Assembly: GCA_963931865.1 (NCBI GenBank)
Contig: OZ007518.1
Coordinates: 8,732,361-8,796,360, forward strand
Source: Axinella damicornis
Taxonomy: Eukaryota > Porifera > Demospongiae > Axinellida > Axinellidae
Direction of reading: 5' to 3'
DNA: 64,000 bases
Shown: piece after piece, positions 29,193-42,000 of the stretch
Numbering within the stretch: the stretch's first letter is position 1
How the letters are laid out: each line of letters starts with the position of its first letter
Position numbers and translations under genes: made by a program
Notes under the pieces: generated by a model
Told to the model about the DNA's origin: nothing
Seen by the model: the letters and a program-made list of their open reading frames with translations, nothing else
Database searches by the model: none

Positions 29193-30730
29193 GTGAGCCC
29201 GAGAGAGAGAGGAGAAAGTCTTTGGTTTCTTACTTGTGGGTGTTACTGCGCACTGCATGCTTCACCAGCCAATGAATGGTGGTGCTCATATGCTCCTACA
29301 ATTAACCCAATACTGTTCACAAATTTGATTGGTCATTGAAGTGTATAGTCCGTACAGTCGTACCAGCTGTTCCCCTCTCTCCTTCAGATCTTGAGGGAGA
29401 CTTTCTTAATCGATTATACAGCAGACTGGATTACGATTTCTCAGACTCAGAGGGAGATAATTTTAAACGTAATCTCACACGGGAGTTACGGGACGACTTT
29501 GTGATTGGGGAGGACGACGATGAGGATGACGATGATGAGGAAAGCAGTTCAAATGCCACCACTAGGCGTGGGGGCTGTTTCCAAAACTTTCTTGACAGAG
29601 TTGAAGACAGAGCAGCTGCTGTACTTGCACGGACCAACTCAGTACGGGACTGCATTCGACGGGTGATTGACTCCAGCATCAACGAGACACGTATGCAGCT
29701 GGCATCGGACAGTGTTGAGCAACTTCGTATGTCACTGACGTTGGGAATGAGAATCTTAAGCTTTCTGGAAAATTTCAGGGAGAATCTGGGCGGGTTTCGA
29801 CCATTGCAGCAGTGTGTCACCAGACTTGTTCGACTGAATTACTGCGGCAGGTGTGTTCAGCGTACCCCTCCCCTCTGCCGCAACATTTGTGGAGCCCTGG
29901 CCCGGGGTTGCTACTCCCCATTCCATACTGGTCTGCGTATGCAGTTTGAGAATCTCTGGAATGTGACCCGCCAAGTAATTGGCCTCACCAGAAGCTCACT
30001 GGCAAGTCTGAGAGGACGGCTACAGAGGAATGTGAATGCAGATCGTCTTGCACTGGTGAGCTCAGTTTCTACATTGTATGTTTTCAGAAGTTAAAATGTG
30101 GATGCTTGTAGTTACGTGAATATCCTGAAACCTATCCGTATATGGTAGTTGGTGCACTTATGCCTTGTCAACCATAATTGACAAAGTACACAATGTAATA
30201 TTAATGAGCTGGAGAATTCCCATAAGCACATAAGAATTTATCAAGGTTTAATATCAGACGTTAACGCTTTGTACATGCTCTTCTGCTTCCTTAAACTGTT
30301 TGCAGTAGTAGGTAATGAGTTTACTTAATGGACGTCTTGCGCTATACAGATCCGTGAGATTTCTTAGCAGTGTCGGGTGACCATCCCTGGGATGAGAGGG
30401 AGGAGGCAGGACGATGATAACGGTGACGATGACGATGACGACATCCCTGATCTTCCTGATGAGATTGACGTTGACCTCGGTGAATTGAGGGGAGGACCCT
30501 TCAATTATGGTGAGATGATATATTGACAATCATGATGCATAACCTCCTGCAGTTATCCATACAACTGTAGGAAGCACATCAGCAGTGTTAGTGGATTGTC
30601 AGAATGTGCATCATGCTAAAATGTATGACAGTGGAATATAGCTACACTCATTTCTGTAGCTGGTAAAACTATGTAGTTATATCCCCCTCCCCCTCCCCCT
30701 CCCCCTCCCCCATCCACCCTCCCCTCCAGC

Positions 30731-30747
30731 TCACACACACACACACA
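30731..30747. repeat. Short (CA)n before exon 5 of glypican B
   Basis: Only about 17 bases of pure CA remain, followed by diverged CACA/CATA sequence. The downstream TG tract (31002-31067) is still long. Confidence 0.85.
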
Positions 30748-30999
30748 AGATTAATATACAAACACACAATGTCATACATACATTACACAATGTCATACAT
30801 ACATAAATACATACATACATATACTTACACACACAATGTCATACATACATACATATACTTACACACACACTCACACAGGCCGTTTTGGACCTCACATCTG
30901 TCGCTACCTGGTGAACACGGCTCCTTCAAACTGCTGGGATAGTGATAGAGAGAGGGAGGAGGACATTGAGGAGTACACCAATGATGATATCGATGGGCA

Positions 31000-31001
<2 letters not shown>

Positions 31002-31067
<66 letters not shown>
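31002..31067. repeat. (TG)n containing the exon 5 donor of glypican B
   Basis: 66 bases of TG starting at the first intron base after CAAG, as in unit A. Confidence 0.95.
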
Positions 31068-31068
<1 letters not shown>

Positions 31069-31159
31069 TAACTTGATGGTTATAATTATGTACCTCAGAT
31101 GCACAATACATTATAATCATGGAACTGATTACAATAGCTAATTATGGCCTGGCCTACCG

Positions 31160-31213
31160 TAGCCTCGTTCCCAGGCCGTTTCTCCCTCCCAAAACGGCCT
31201 GGGAACGAGGCCT
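31160..31213. mobile_element. TAGCCTCG hairpin in glypican B intron 5
   Basis: Same insertion as 7777 in unit A. Here the target duplication GGCCTACCG is perfect on both sides (31151-31159 and 31214-31222), although the last bases of the right end read CT instead of TA. Confidence 0.85.
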
Positions 31214-32130
31214 GGCCTACCGTGGTTGTACATTATCATTTTGGGGTCTAGCCACAAAAAGTGATGCACAAGTATTTCGCAGTACTTTTTCACTCATTAC
31301 GTCACTGCGAAAATTCCATCCGGTAATAACTTACCAGTGACGTGATGGATGACAAGGTTAGCGATCAAGTTGTGTGTGTGCAGCTACTAATGACAAATGG
31401 GAAGGAGCTGTCGGGGAAGAGCCATCATGCGCGTGTGAGCCCAGGTAGGAACGCGAAGGACAGACATGCTGCTTTAAATATATTTTGCACGTTTGATAAT
31501 CGCAGTCTTACTTCACCCGCGAATACCATGAAAATTTCCCCACTACAAATTATTAACATCCATTATGGTATTGTTTCCTGCAGATGAGAACCCTGCGATA
31601 GAGCTGGATGAGACTGTTCTCACACAGCAGGCTAACTCCTTCTTGAGTCACCGGACCTCTTTGGAATCTCTCCCGACGGTCTGGTGGTCCCTGGAGGGGA
31701 AGCCATTGGCACTGGAGGGGAGAGTGGGAGTGGAGCGGGGAAGATGGTGGCAACCCTCGGGATGGTGCTGCTGGTAGCTGCGCTGGCCGTGGAGCTTCAG
31801 TAATCCGTATAACAGTGACTTTGACTCTGTGTGATGAATTTATTGGTAGCTATTTAATATTATGACTGCTGCAAGGCTGCAAGGAAGGTGGTTTTTGCGG
31901 TTGTATTGCGTGTTGTTTGAGTTCGGGCATGCAGTGTTGCCTGACAAACTATCTTATTATGCAACTGTAGTAGCTAATAATATTATTATAAAACTTTTCT
32001 CAGAAAAATTTAAAGGATTTAGTGATGGCATGTCATATTCCACCTCTTGTAAAAGCTAAGAAATAAGGATTAACAAGCCTCAGTCCCATCTCAACTTTAA
32101 GTGTAAAAATGTACGGAGATGTAGGGATAG

Positions 32131-32304
32131 CAGAACAGCAAAAAGCAAGAAAACAAGCAGGATCATGGCATAAAACAGTTCAGTATACAACCCCATCTTA
32201 CATATCTTTCCATAATATAATGACAAAAGTATGTAGTGTGTTGCATACTGTTATGCAATCATCCCTGCTTGTTTTCTGACTTTTTGCTGTTTCCATTCTG
32301 TTCC
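32131..32304. mobile_element. Inverted-repeat element upstream of gene B
   Basis: CAGAACAGCAAAAAGCAAG and the complementary right arm CTTTTTGCTGTTTCCATTCTG. Arms are longer and better preserved than in unit A. Confidence 0.7.
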
Positions 32305-32457
32305 TTGCGTGCGCCGGCTGCAGATTATTGTAACATTCTGTACGAGTAATTAGAGCGCTAGAACATATCCGGTGCTGCTCGCATTTTAGGTGGGAGGGGC
32401 TGCAGAAGCTAGCAACGTAGCGACTTTTCCCAAGTAACGAACCGTGGTTCTTTTCGA

Positions 32458-33022
32458 ATGGCGATGCAACGATTGGTTGACATCGAGGTTGACCCAGAGT
32501 TCAACATCCACACCAGCTACCATAACGATTTCTTTCTCCTGAAAACAAGGGTGACGGTGAATGGAGAGAACACCCGAATCCAGTCCGTCAAGGCAGGCAG
32601 TTATGAGGAACCGACCCTCGTTTATGGAAGTACCATTAGCGCAAGGCTAGGGTCGATCGCAAACACCATCTCACCTATTCTGCGCAAGTTTGGGGTCTAC
32701 CATATGGACACATTCTATTACGAGCAGTCCCCACTTTTTCACGTTGTCTTCAGCTCTGAGTTGTGTCTGACGAAGTTTCTCCATGAGATGGAGAGGATCA
32801 AATTTGCCATGCAGGTGGCACTTTTGTCTACATTTTTGAAATCAGATTCATGCCATGACTTGCTTGTCGAGGTCCATCCAGAGCTATTTCTTGTGTCCCC
32901 TAACCGGCAAAAAATGAAGAGAGCCGACCTCTATCCCGTAAATGCAGGGAACTCCTCCACCTTTGCAGCCCACTGGAAAAACAGCGAGTTGTTTGATTTT
33001 GGATCCCTCTACCAGAAAGTGG
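32458..33022 (+). CDS. Orphan N-terminal exon of gene B
   Basis: 565 bases, the same length as in A and C. Differences from A cluster in the last third (for example STFLKSDSCHDLLVEVHPEL against TVLLESDSSRNLVVEVHPEL), while the stretch around GVYHMDTFYYEQSPLFHVVF is unchanged, pointing to a constrained core. Function unknown. Confidence 0.8.
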
Positions 33023-36000
33023 GTATGTCTACAAGTGTCAGGTTGTTGAAGTGGGTGCTAGATGTATTGTTGGGGCATGGGGGCCGGGGAGGGGGTTGAA
33101 CGCACCGTCAAGAATATATACAATTCCAGTTCCATTGTTAAACACTTTGACACAATGACATCATGATAGTTACAATAATGAGCAGTAACCCCTGGATATG
33201 TTGTGATGCTCACTTGTGCAGTGCATTAGTACATATTGTGGTGCTGTACTGAGTGAGTGTGCAAATTCCACTTTAGCAGTGACTAATGTAGTAGTAGTAG
33301 TGTACATGTAGTTCCAAATACCACACCTCCTTTTCACTGCATGTTAATTTAGTCCTATTAAACCCTACTGACTGCACTCTCAGCATGCTGTAGAGTTATT
33401 AAACACCATCTTGTGAGGGTGGCTGGTGGAGTAGTGGTTCACACTAGCTTGATCAGGAGGTCTGAATCCCATCATGCCGTAGATGTTTCTGACCAGTGAT
33501 TTTACTCAGCTCTGCCTACCATAATTATGAGGAGGTGTTTCTACTATGTGCTGAGAACCACTATAGTGTATGCACACCACCTCCATCAGAGAAGATGTGG
33601 GTCCTGGGGGACCTATATAGTCGTTACTCTGCAGCCCCTTTGTTAGCAGTAATTGTGGTAAACGGTAAACCCAACAGTGGGATAGATAAACATGTGAAGC
33701 AGGGGATCCAGAGATTTACAAGGACAGTCTCCATGAAGATGTCACAGCAGCCCGAGCCATCTTTTTCCACATACTTTGTGGTAGAGACATTAGGACTATG
33801 GGCCCCCAGCAGCCTGCAAGTCGTTCAGACCAATGCTTCAACGGCAACCACCGTCAATGGCATGACTGTGGACTAGCTGTGAGAATCTCCTCCAAGGAAC
33901 TCGGCTCTGGACCTTCAATGCAGAATGCTTCCCACCTGGCTATCAGCTGAAAGACTAGACCTTGAGGGATAAGATGTTCCTGTATCTGTTTGTTATTGTT
34001 TGGTTGGTTTGTTTGGAGTTGTTGTTTACGTTGTTTCATTTATTGGTGTATGCTGAGCTACTTTGTCACTTATTACAGCGTGCAGTGTATGCGTTTTGTA
34101 ATATATTATTATTGGGTTGTGCTGTTGTCTAGTAATTCGTTATGTTGTGTATTGTTGGCATTTGCAGACACTTAATTGCATTATTTCTTACAGTGTTACG
34201 TTAAGTTACATAAGTGAAGTGTATGAATACTCACTCTGTTTCAATGAATGTCCAATTGAGATCTAATTACCTGTATGAATTTGTGTGTGGTTATAAAAGT
34301 TTTTCTGACAGCCCAGCTCCCTCTGTTGTTGAATTACCACATGTAAGGTTTTGGATTGGGTATGTCACATGTGATGTTGTCGAGTGTGTGGACTTCATAC
34401 ACGCATTACCTGGCAGATTGTCTCCAGCTATGAAGATGATATTGTTGTTGGAGTAAATAGTTATTCTTCTATGAATTCTGTCCCCTGGACACCATTCAAT
34501 AGTAGAGGTGGAGACTGGGAGGTGGGGTGAGGCATAATCCCCCCCCCCCCCCCCCCCCCCCCATATACACTCGTGGCAAACATATAGCAATTGACACTAT
34601 ACTCCCATGTGAAGTTAGTTGCATTCATACCCACAGGCTATTTTTTTTGCCTTAAGTAAATAACAACACTTTCACTGCAGCAAAATTTAGAACCCTCAAT
34701 CATATCATGGTAATGATTGTACGAAGCATCTCAGCAGCATTCTTCTTTCTATTTCTGCATGCAAACAGCTGATCCTCCCCAAGTTACCGCTCATCCACAA
34801 GGGTTAAAGGACGCTGTTCCAGGCCAACCTGCTACATTCACTGTCTATGCCACTGGTACAGAGCCACTGAACTACAAGTGGCAGTGGAAGCCAGCTGGAG
34901 AGGAGGAGGGAGGAGGTGAGGAGTGGCAGCTCTGTGACATGGAGAGCTCCGACAGCACTACACTAACAATTCCCAGTGTTCAGAAGTCGAATGAAGGAAG
35001 CTACCAATGTGTTATCAGCAACTGCGCTGGTAGCCAGATTTCCGAAGCAGCAAAACTTAGCATTGGTAAGAAACAAGACATCAATTCCAATTGTATGAAG
35101 TATCTGGTTAACGTACATTCTTCTTTCCATGAAGCATCGATCTCAGCGGCATTCTGCTTTTTCCACGTACAGCTGATCCTCCACGAGTTACCTCTCATCC
35201 AAAAGGAGTAAAGGATGCTGTTCCAGGCCAACCTGTTACATTCACTGTCCATGCCACTGGTACAGAGCCTCTGAGCTACCAGTGGCGGTGGACACTTGTT
35301 GGGTCTGGGGATGAGAGTGAGGGAGAAGAGTGGCAGCTGTGTGATGTGAAGAGGTCTGATGGTCATACACTAACCATCTCCAGTGTTCAAAAGTCGAATG
35401 AAGGGAGCTATCACTGTGTTATCAGCAACTGTGCTGGTAGCCAGAATTCTGAACCAGCTATACTTACTGCTGGTAAGAATCCAATTTCTATAGAGATCTT
35501 TGCAGGTGCAAAGAATGACACGGCTGCATTTCTGCTTTCTCTGTTTGTAGCTGAACCTCCCAGGATCACCGATCACCCACAAGAGTTTAAGGATGTTGTT
35601 CCTGGTACACCGGTGGACTTCACTATTGGAACCACTGGAACTGAACCTCTGAGCTACCAATGGCAGCTGTGGAAGCCATCTGGAGAGAATGGGGGGATTG
35701 AGGAGTGGCAGCTGTGTGACGTGGAGGGAACTCCAACTGCTACGCTAAGTATCCCCAGTGTGCAAAAGTTGAATGAAGGGAAGTATCGCTGCATTATCCA
35801 TAACTGCGCTGGTAGCCAGACTTCCAACACAGCTACTCTTACTGTTGGTAAGAAATCCATTATATATTACTAGTTCTTTAATAGAAACTCCATTACTAGT
35901 ACTTTAATATGAATCTTCACTTAATCTTTCTGTTCCTACTGTATAGCCGAGGCTCCCAAGATCACCGCTCATCTGCCAGAGCTAAAGGATATTGTTCCAG

Positions 36001-39000
36001 GAAAATCCATTACTCTCACCATCCAAGCAACGGGGACAGAACCCCTGATATACCAGTGGGAGTGGACACCTGCTGGGGATGGAGAGGAGGAGTGGAAGCA
36101 CTGTGATGTGGAGGGACCTCAGACTGCTACGCTAAATATCCCCAGTGTACAACAGTCGAATGAAGGGAAGTATCGCTGCATTATCAGTAACTGCGCTGGT
36201 AGCCAGACCTCCAACACAGCTACTCTTACTGTTGGTAAGAAATCCATTACTAGTACTTTAATAGAAACTCCATTACTAGCTAGTCGCTACTTTAATAGAA
36301 ACTCCATTACTAGTACTTTAATATGAATCTTCACTTAATCTCTATATATGTTCCTACTGTATAGCCGAGGCTCCCAGGATCACCGCTCATCCGCCAGAGG
36401 TAAAGGATATTGTTCCAGGAAAATCCATTACGTTCACCATCAAAGCAACGGGGACAGAACCCCTGATATACCAGTGGCAGTGGACACCTGCTGGGGATGG
36501 AGAGGAGGAGTGGCAGCTGTGTGATGTGGAGGGACCTCAAACTGCTACGCTAAGTATCCCCAGTGTGCAAGAGTCGAATGAAGGGAAGTATCGCTGCATT
36601 ATCTGTAACTGCGCTGGTAGCCAGACCTCCAACACAGCTACTCTTACTGTTGGTAAGAAACTCCATTACTAGTACTTTAATAGAAACTCCATTACTAGTA
36701 CTTTAATAAGAATCTTAACTTAATCTTTCTGTTCCTACTGTATAGCCGAGGCTCCCAAGATCACCACCCATCCACGAGAGCTAAAGGATATTGTTCCAGG
36801 CATATCTGTTACTCTCACCATCCAAGCAACTGGGACACAACCTCTGATATACCAGTGGCAGTGGACACCTGCTGGGGATGGAAAGGAGGAGTGGCGGCAC
36901 TGTGACATGGACAGCTCAGACAGAGCTTCACTAAAAATTCCCAGGGTACAGAAGACAAATGAAGGGATCTATCGCTGCATTATCAGCAACCGGGCTGGAA
37001 GACAGACTTCTAAATCAGCAAAACTTAGCATTGGTAAGAATCCTGACATCAATCACAGTTGTATCAGCTGCATTATGCTTTCTGTATCCACATACAGCTG
37101 ATCCTCCCCGAGTTATCACTCATCCAAAACGAGTAAAGGATGCTATTCCAGGCCAACCTGTTATGTTCACTGTTCAAACCACTGGAACTGAGCCTCTAGA
37201 TCTGAGCTACCGGTGGCAGTGGAAGCCAGCTGGAGAGGAGGGAAGGAGTGAGGAGTGGCAGCTGTGTGACGTGGAGGGACCTCAAACTGCTACGCTAAGT
37301 ATCCCCAGTGTGCAGAACACAAATGAAGGGGTCTATCGCTGTATTATCAGCAACCAGGCTGGAAGCCAGACTTCTAAATCAGCAAAGCTTAGCATTGGTA
37401 AGAATCCTGACATTATCATTATCACAATTATTGTATGAACCTATGTTCTGCTTTCTGTTTCAATCTACAGCTGATCCTCCCCAAGTTATCATTGATCCAA
37501 AAGGGTTAAAAGATGCTGTTCCAGGCCAACCTGTTACATTCACTGTCCATGCCACTGGTACAGAACCTCTGAGCTTCCAGTGGCAGTGGAAGCCAGCTGG
37601 ATATGAGGCAGGGAGTGAGGAGTGGCAGCTGTGTGACATGGGGTGGTGTGATGGCACTACACTAACAATTCCCCGTGTTCAGAAGTTGAATGAAGGAAGC
37701 TACCAATGTGTTATCAGCAACTGTGCTGGTAGCCAGATTTCCACTGCAGCAAAACTTAGCATTGGTAAGAGTATTAGTTGCAATTGTAAGAAGCATCTCA
37801 GCAGCATTCTTGTCTCTATTTCTGCATACAGCTGATCCTCCCCGAGTTACCGCTCATCCAATTGGGTTAAAGGGTGCTGTTCCAGGCCAACCCGTTACAT
37901 TCACTGTCCATGCCACTGGTACAGAACCTCTGAGCTACCAGTGGCGGTGGACACTTGTTGGGTCTGGGGACAAGAGTAGGAAAGAAGAGTGGCTGCTGTG
38001 TGATGTGAAGAGGTCTGATGGTCACACACTAACCATCTCCAGTGTTCGAAAATCGAATGAAGGAAGCTATCACTGTGTTATCAGCAACTGTGCTGGTAGC
38101 CAGGAGTCTGAACTTGCTACACTTAGTGTTGGTAAGAATTTCTATAACTCTTTGCAGGTGCAAAGAATGACACGGCAGCATTTCTGCTTTCTCTGTTTGT
38201 AGCTGAACCTCCCAGGATCACCGATCACCCACAAGAGTTTATGGATGTTGTTCCTGGTACACCAGTGGACTTCACTATTGGAACCACTGGAACTGAACCG
38301 CTGAGCTACCAATGGCAGTGGAAACCAGCTGGAGAGGAGGGAGGGAGTGAGGAGTGGCAGCTGTGTGATGTGGACGGACCTCAGACTGCTACACTAAGTA
38401 TCCCCGGTGTGCAGAAGTCGAATGAAGGGAAGTATCGTTGCATTATCGGTAACTGCGCTGGTAGCCAGACTTCCAACACAGCTACTCTTACTGTTGGTAA
38501 GAAACTCAACAGTGCCCATTTTATATGAACCATCACTACTAATATTTGTACTTCTATAGCTGAGGCTCCCAGGATCACCACACATCCACAAGAGCTAAAG
38601 GATGTTGTTCCAGGCAAATCTGTTACTCTCACCATCCAAGCAACGGGGACAAAACCTCTGATATACCAGTGGGAGTGGACACCTGCTGGGGATGGAAAGG
38701 AGGAGTGGCAGCACTGTGATGTGGACAGCTCGGACAGAGCTTCACTAAAAATTCCCAGGGTACAGAAGTCAAATGAAGGGATCTATCGCTGCATTATCAG
38801 CAACCGAGCTGGAAGACAGACTTCTAAATCAGCAATGCTTAGCATTGGTAAGAATCCTGTCATCAATCACAGTTGTAGCTATGAACCATCACAGCTGTGT
38901 TCTGTTTCAATCTACAGCTGATCCTCCCCAAGTTACCATTCATCCAAACTGGTTAAAGGATGCTGTTCCAGGCCAACCTGTTACATTCACTGTCCGTGCC

Positions 39001-42000
39001 ACTGGCACAGAGCCCCTGAGCTACCAGTGGCAGTGGAAGCCAGCAGGAGAGGAGGGGGGGAGTGAGGAGTGGCAGCTGTGTGACACGGAGAGCTCCGATG
39101 GCACTACGTTAAGCATTCCCAGTGTTCAGAAGTTGAATGAAGGAAGCTACCAATGTGTTATCAGCAACTGTGCTGGTAGCCAGACTTCTGCTGCAGCAAA
39201 ACTTAGCATTGGTAAGAAACAAGACATCAATTGCAATTAGAGCATCTCATGATCAGCTGCATTATGCTTTCTATTTTCACATGCAGCTGATCCTCCTCGA
39301 GTCACCGCTCTCACAACAGCGTTAAATGATGCTGTTCCAGGCCAACCTGTTATGTTCACTGTCCATGCCACTGGTACAGAGCCACTCAACTATCAGTGGC
39401 AGTGGAAGCCAGCTGGAGATGAGCAGGGGGGAAGTGAGGAGTGGCAGCTGTGTGACACGGAGAGCTCCGATGGCACTACACTAAAAATTCCCAGTGTTCA
39501 GAAGTCGAATGAAGGAAGCTACCAATGTGTTATCAGCAACTGTGCTGGTAGCCAGATTTCCACTGCAGCAAAGCTTAGAATTGGTACTAATGCATGGAGA
39601 TATCATGTAAGAAGCATCTCAGCAGCATTCTGTATGAACTGGTTGTATTTCTACATGCAGCTGATCCTCCCCGAGTCACCACCCATCCAATGGGAGTAAA
39701 GGATGCTGTTCCAGGCCATCCCATTACATTCACTGTCCATGCCACTGGTACAGAGCCCATGAAATACCAGTGGCGGTGGAAGCCAGCTGCAGGAGATGAG
39801 CAAGGGGGAAGTGAGGAGTGGCAGCTCTGTGACATGGAGTTGTCCGATGGCACTACATTAAAAATCCCCAGTGTTCAGAAGTTGAATGAAGGAAGCTACC
39901 AATGTGTGATCAGCAACTGTGCTGGTATTCAGATTTCAACTGAAGCAAAACTTAGTGTTGGTAAGGTTCACATATCATTTGTAATTCTTTGAAGCATCTC
40001 AGCAGCATTCTACTTTCTATCCCTACTTGCAGCTGATCCTCCAAGAGTTACCACTCATCCTAAAGGGTTAAAGGATGCTGTTCCAGGCCAACCTGTTACA
40101 TTCAGCATCCAAGCTGAGGGAACACAACCTCTGAACTATGAATGGCAGCACAAATCAAGAGGTGGGAGTAAGGAGGTCTGTGATGTGGAGAGGTTTCCAG
40201 GAGCAGACAGCTCCACACTAACCATTCCTAGAGCACAAAAGTTGAATGCCGGAACCTACCACTGCACTGTCAGCAACTCTGCTGGCAGTGAGACCTCAGG
40301 CTTGGCAACTCTCACCCTGGGTGAGTTAATTTATATGCGTAGCTATGTGAACGAGTATGGCAGCTAGTAAAGTAGTACATAGTTCAGTTATCTACACTAT
40401 TGGGGAGTAGACAGTAACAACACACATGGAGCAACATGTCTGAGAGAAAAGATATTGCAATTGTGAAGCTGGCTATCAGTAGGAGACATGCAGTGGGCTA
40501 ATATATCACATTGCAAAGGCTTTGAGCGGCACAATCATTACAATATTGTTGTTTGGAAGTCAATACATATGTATCAATGCCTATTGGATGGGTAGATGTT
40601 ACATCAGAAGCTAATGCTCATTGTAAATAGGAGCTTCTAAGTGGCTGTACTTCAGAGTAAAATCAGTGCCAAAGGGCTACCAGACTTTTGTACTACAGTG
40701 TTTACGTTCCTTCCCATGTATTGCTATTGATCTGTGTGACAATTCATATTCTGTAGCTGAACCTCCAAAGATCACCACTCATCCAAGGGATACTGTTCCT
40801 GGCAAGCCAGTATCATTCACTGTCCGTGCAACTGGAGCAGAGCCTCTGAGCTTCCAGTGGCAGTGCAAGCCCATCGGGAAGGAGGACGGGAACGAGGAGT
40901 GGCAGAATGTTTCCTGCGATGGTTCTGTTCAGGGAACAGATACTCCCACACTGACATTCACTAGCAGCAAATCTTGCAGTGAAGGGCTGTATCGATGCAC
41001 AGTCACTAACTGTGCTGGAGAAGTACAGTCGAAATATGCTGATCACATTATTGGTGAGCTTGTCCATATAACTACAACAACATGTACATACCCATAGACG
41101 TACATGTACTCAAATCCAGAAACTGTTATGATAATTAGCCACCATTACCACATCCTGGCTGTCATGTCATATTTCAGGTAGAATCACAGATCTGCGTGAT
41201 CTGATGAATGAGATGAGTACGGTCTCTCAGTGGTATCTCTTGGGCATCTACCTGGGAGTTGACTTATCGACACTAGCTACAGTCAAAGCCAACCATGAAG
41301 ATATCAAAGATCGCCGCACCCATACGTTGATTCAGTGGTGGAATCGTGTTACCCCAACCTGGTCTGCTGTGGTGAAGGCATTGGTGGGGATAGGGAGAGA
41401 GAAACTTGCCTCTTATCTCGCTGGAAAGTTTGGTACATGATTATAATCATATCACTTCTACTGGGACAAGTGAGCTACATATACTACATGTACATCTCCT
41501 TTTGTTCTCACCATGCAGGAATTCCACTTCCAGACACAGCCAATGATTGGCCCGTGGACACAATGGAAATAGCAGCTGCAACACGGAATGAGGTGAGGTA
41601 ACATTGCACGCATGAGCACGCATGAGAGCATATTATTTTCTCCACAAATTTGAACACTATACTGTACCATCACTCATCAAGGTTGCAAAATCAGAGTTGA
41701 CAGATGAAATCCATCATCTCAAAGATGAACTTTGGCAACTACGCAGGCAATTAGCAGAAACTGACCAACTTCTGAAGACCTCAAGAGATTCACAGGTGCC
41801 TCTGAATGCGAAGGTAAACAGCACAGTGAGTGACATGATGAAATGTGGGGAGGAAGTTCAGAAACTTGCCGAAGACAGAGATAGAACTGAGGTGGAACTG
41901 CACCGCAAGCAGCATGATTCCCTGTTACTTTCAGAGATGCAAAAGGATTTGGCTCATAGTGTTGAGAAATGCCAACTTCTGCAAGAGGTGATTGATGACA

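Larger units (their letters stand above)
29388..31803 (+). pseudogene. Glypican B, truncated and broken copy
   Basis: Exons 3-6 only: 29388-30055, 30350-30509, 30879-31001 and 31584-31803. Exons 1 and 2, with the signal peptide and the CCT motif, are absent from the 5' flank. Exon 4 has TAG at 30365-30367 where units A and C have CAG (Gln). Exon 6 lacks 22 bases near 31639, which shifts the frame and destroys the SGSG site and the GPI tail. Exons 3 and 5 are still open and splice sites are kept, so decay is recent. The Asp run in exon 3 differs (DDDEDDDD). I regard it as a pseudogene. Confidence 0.9.
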
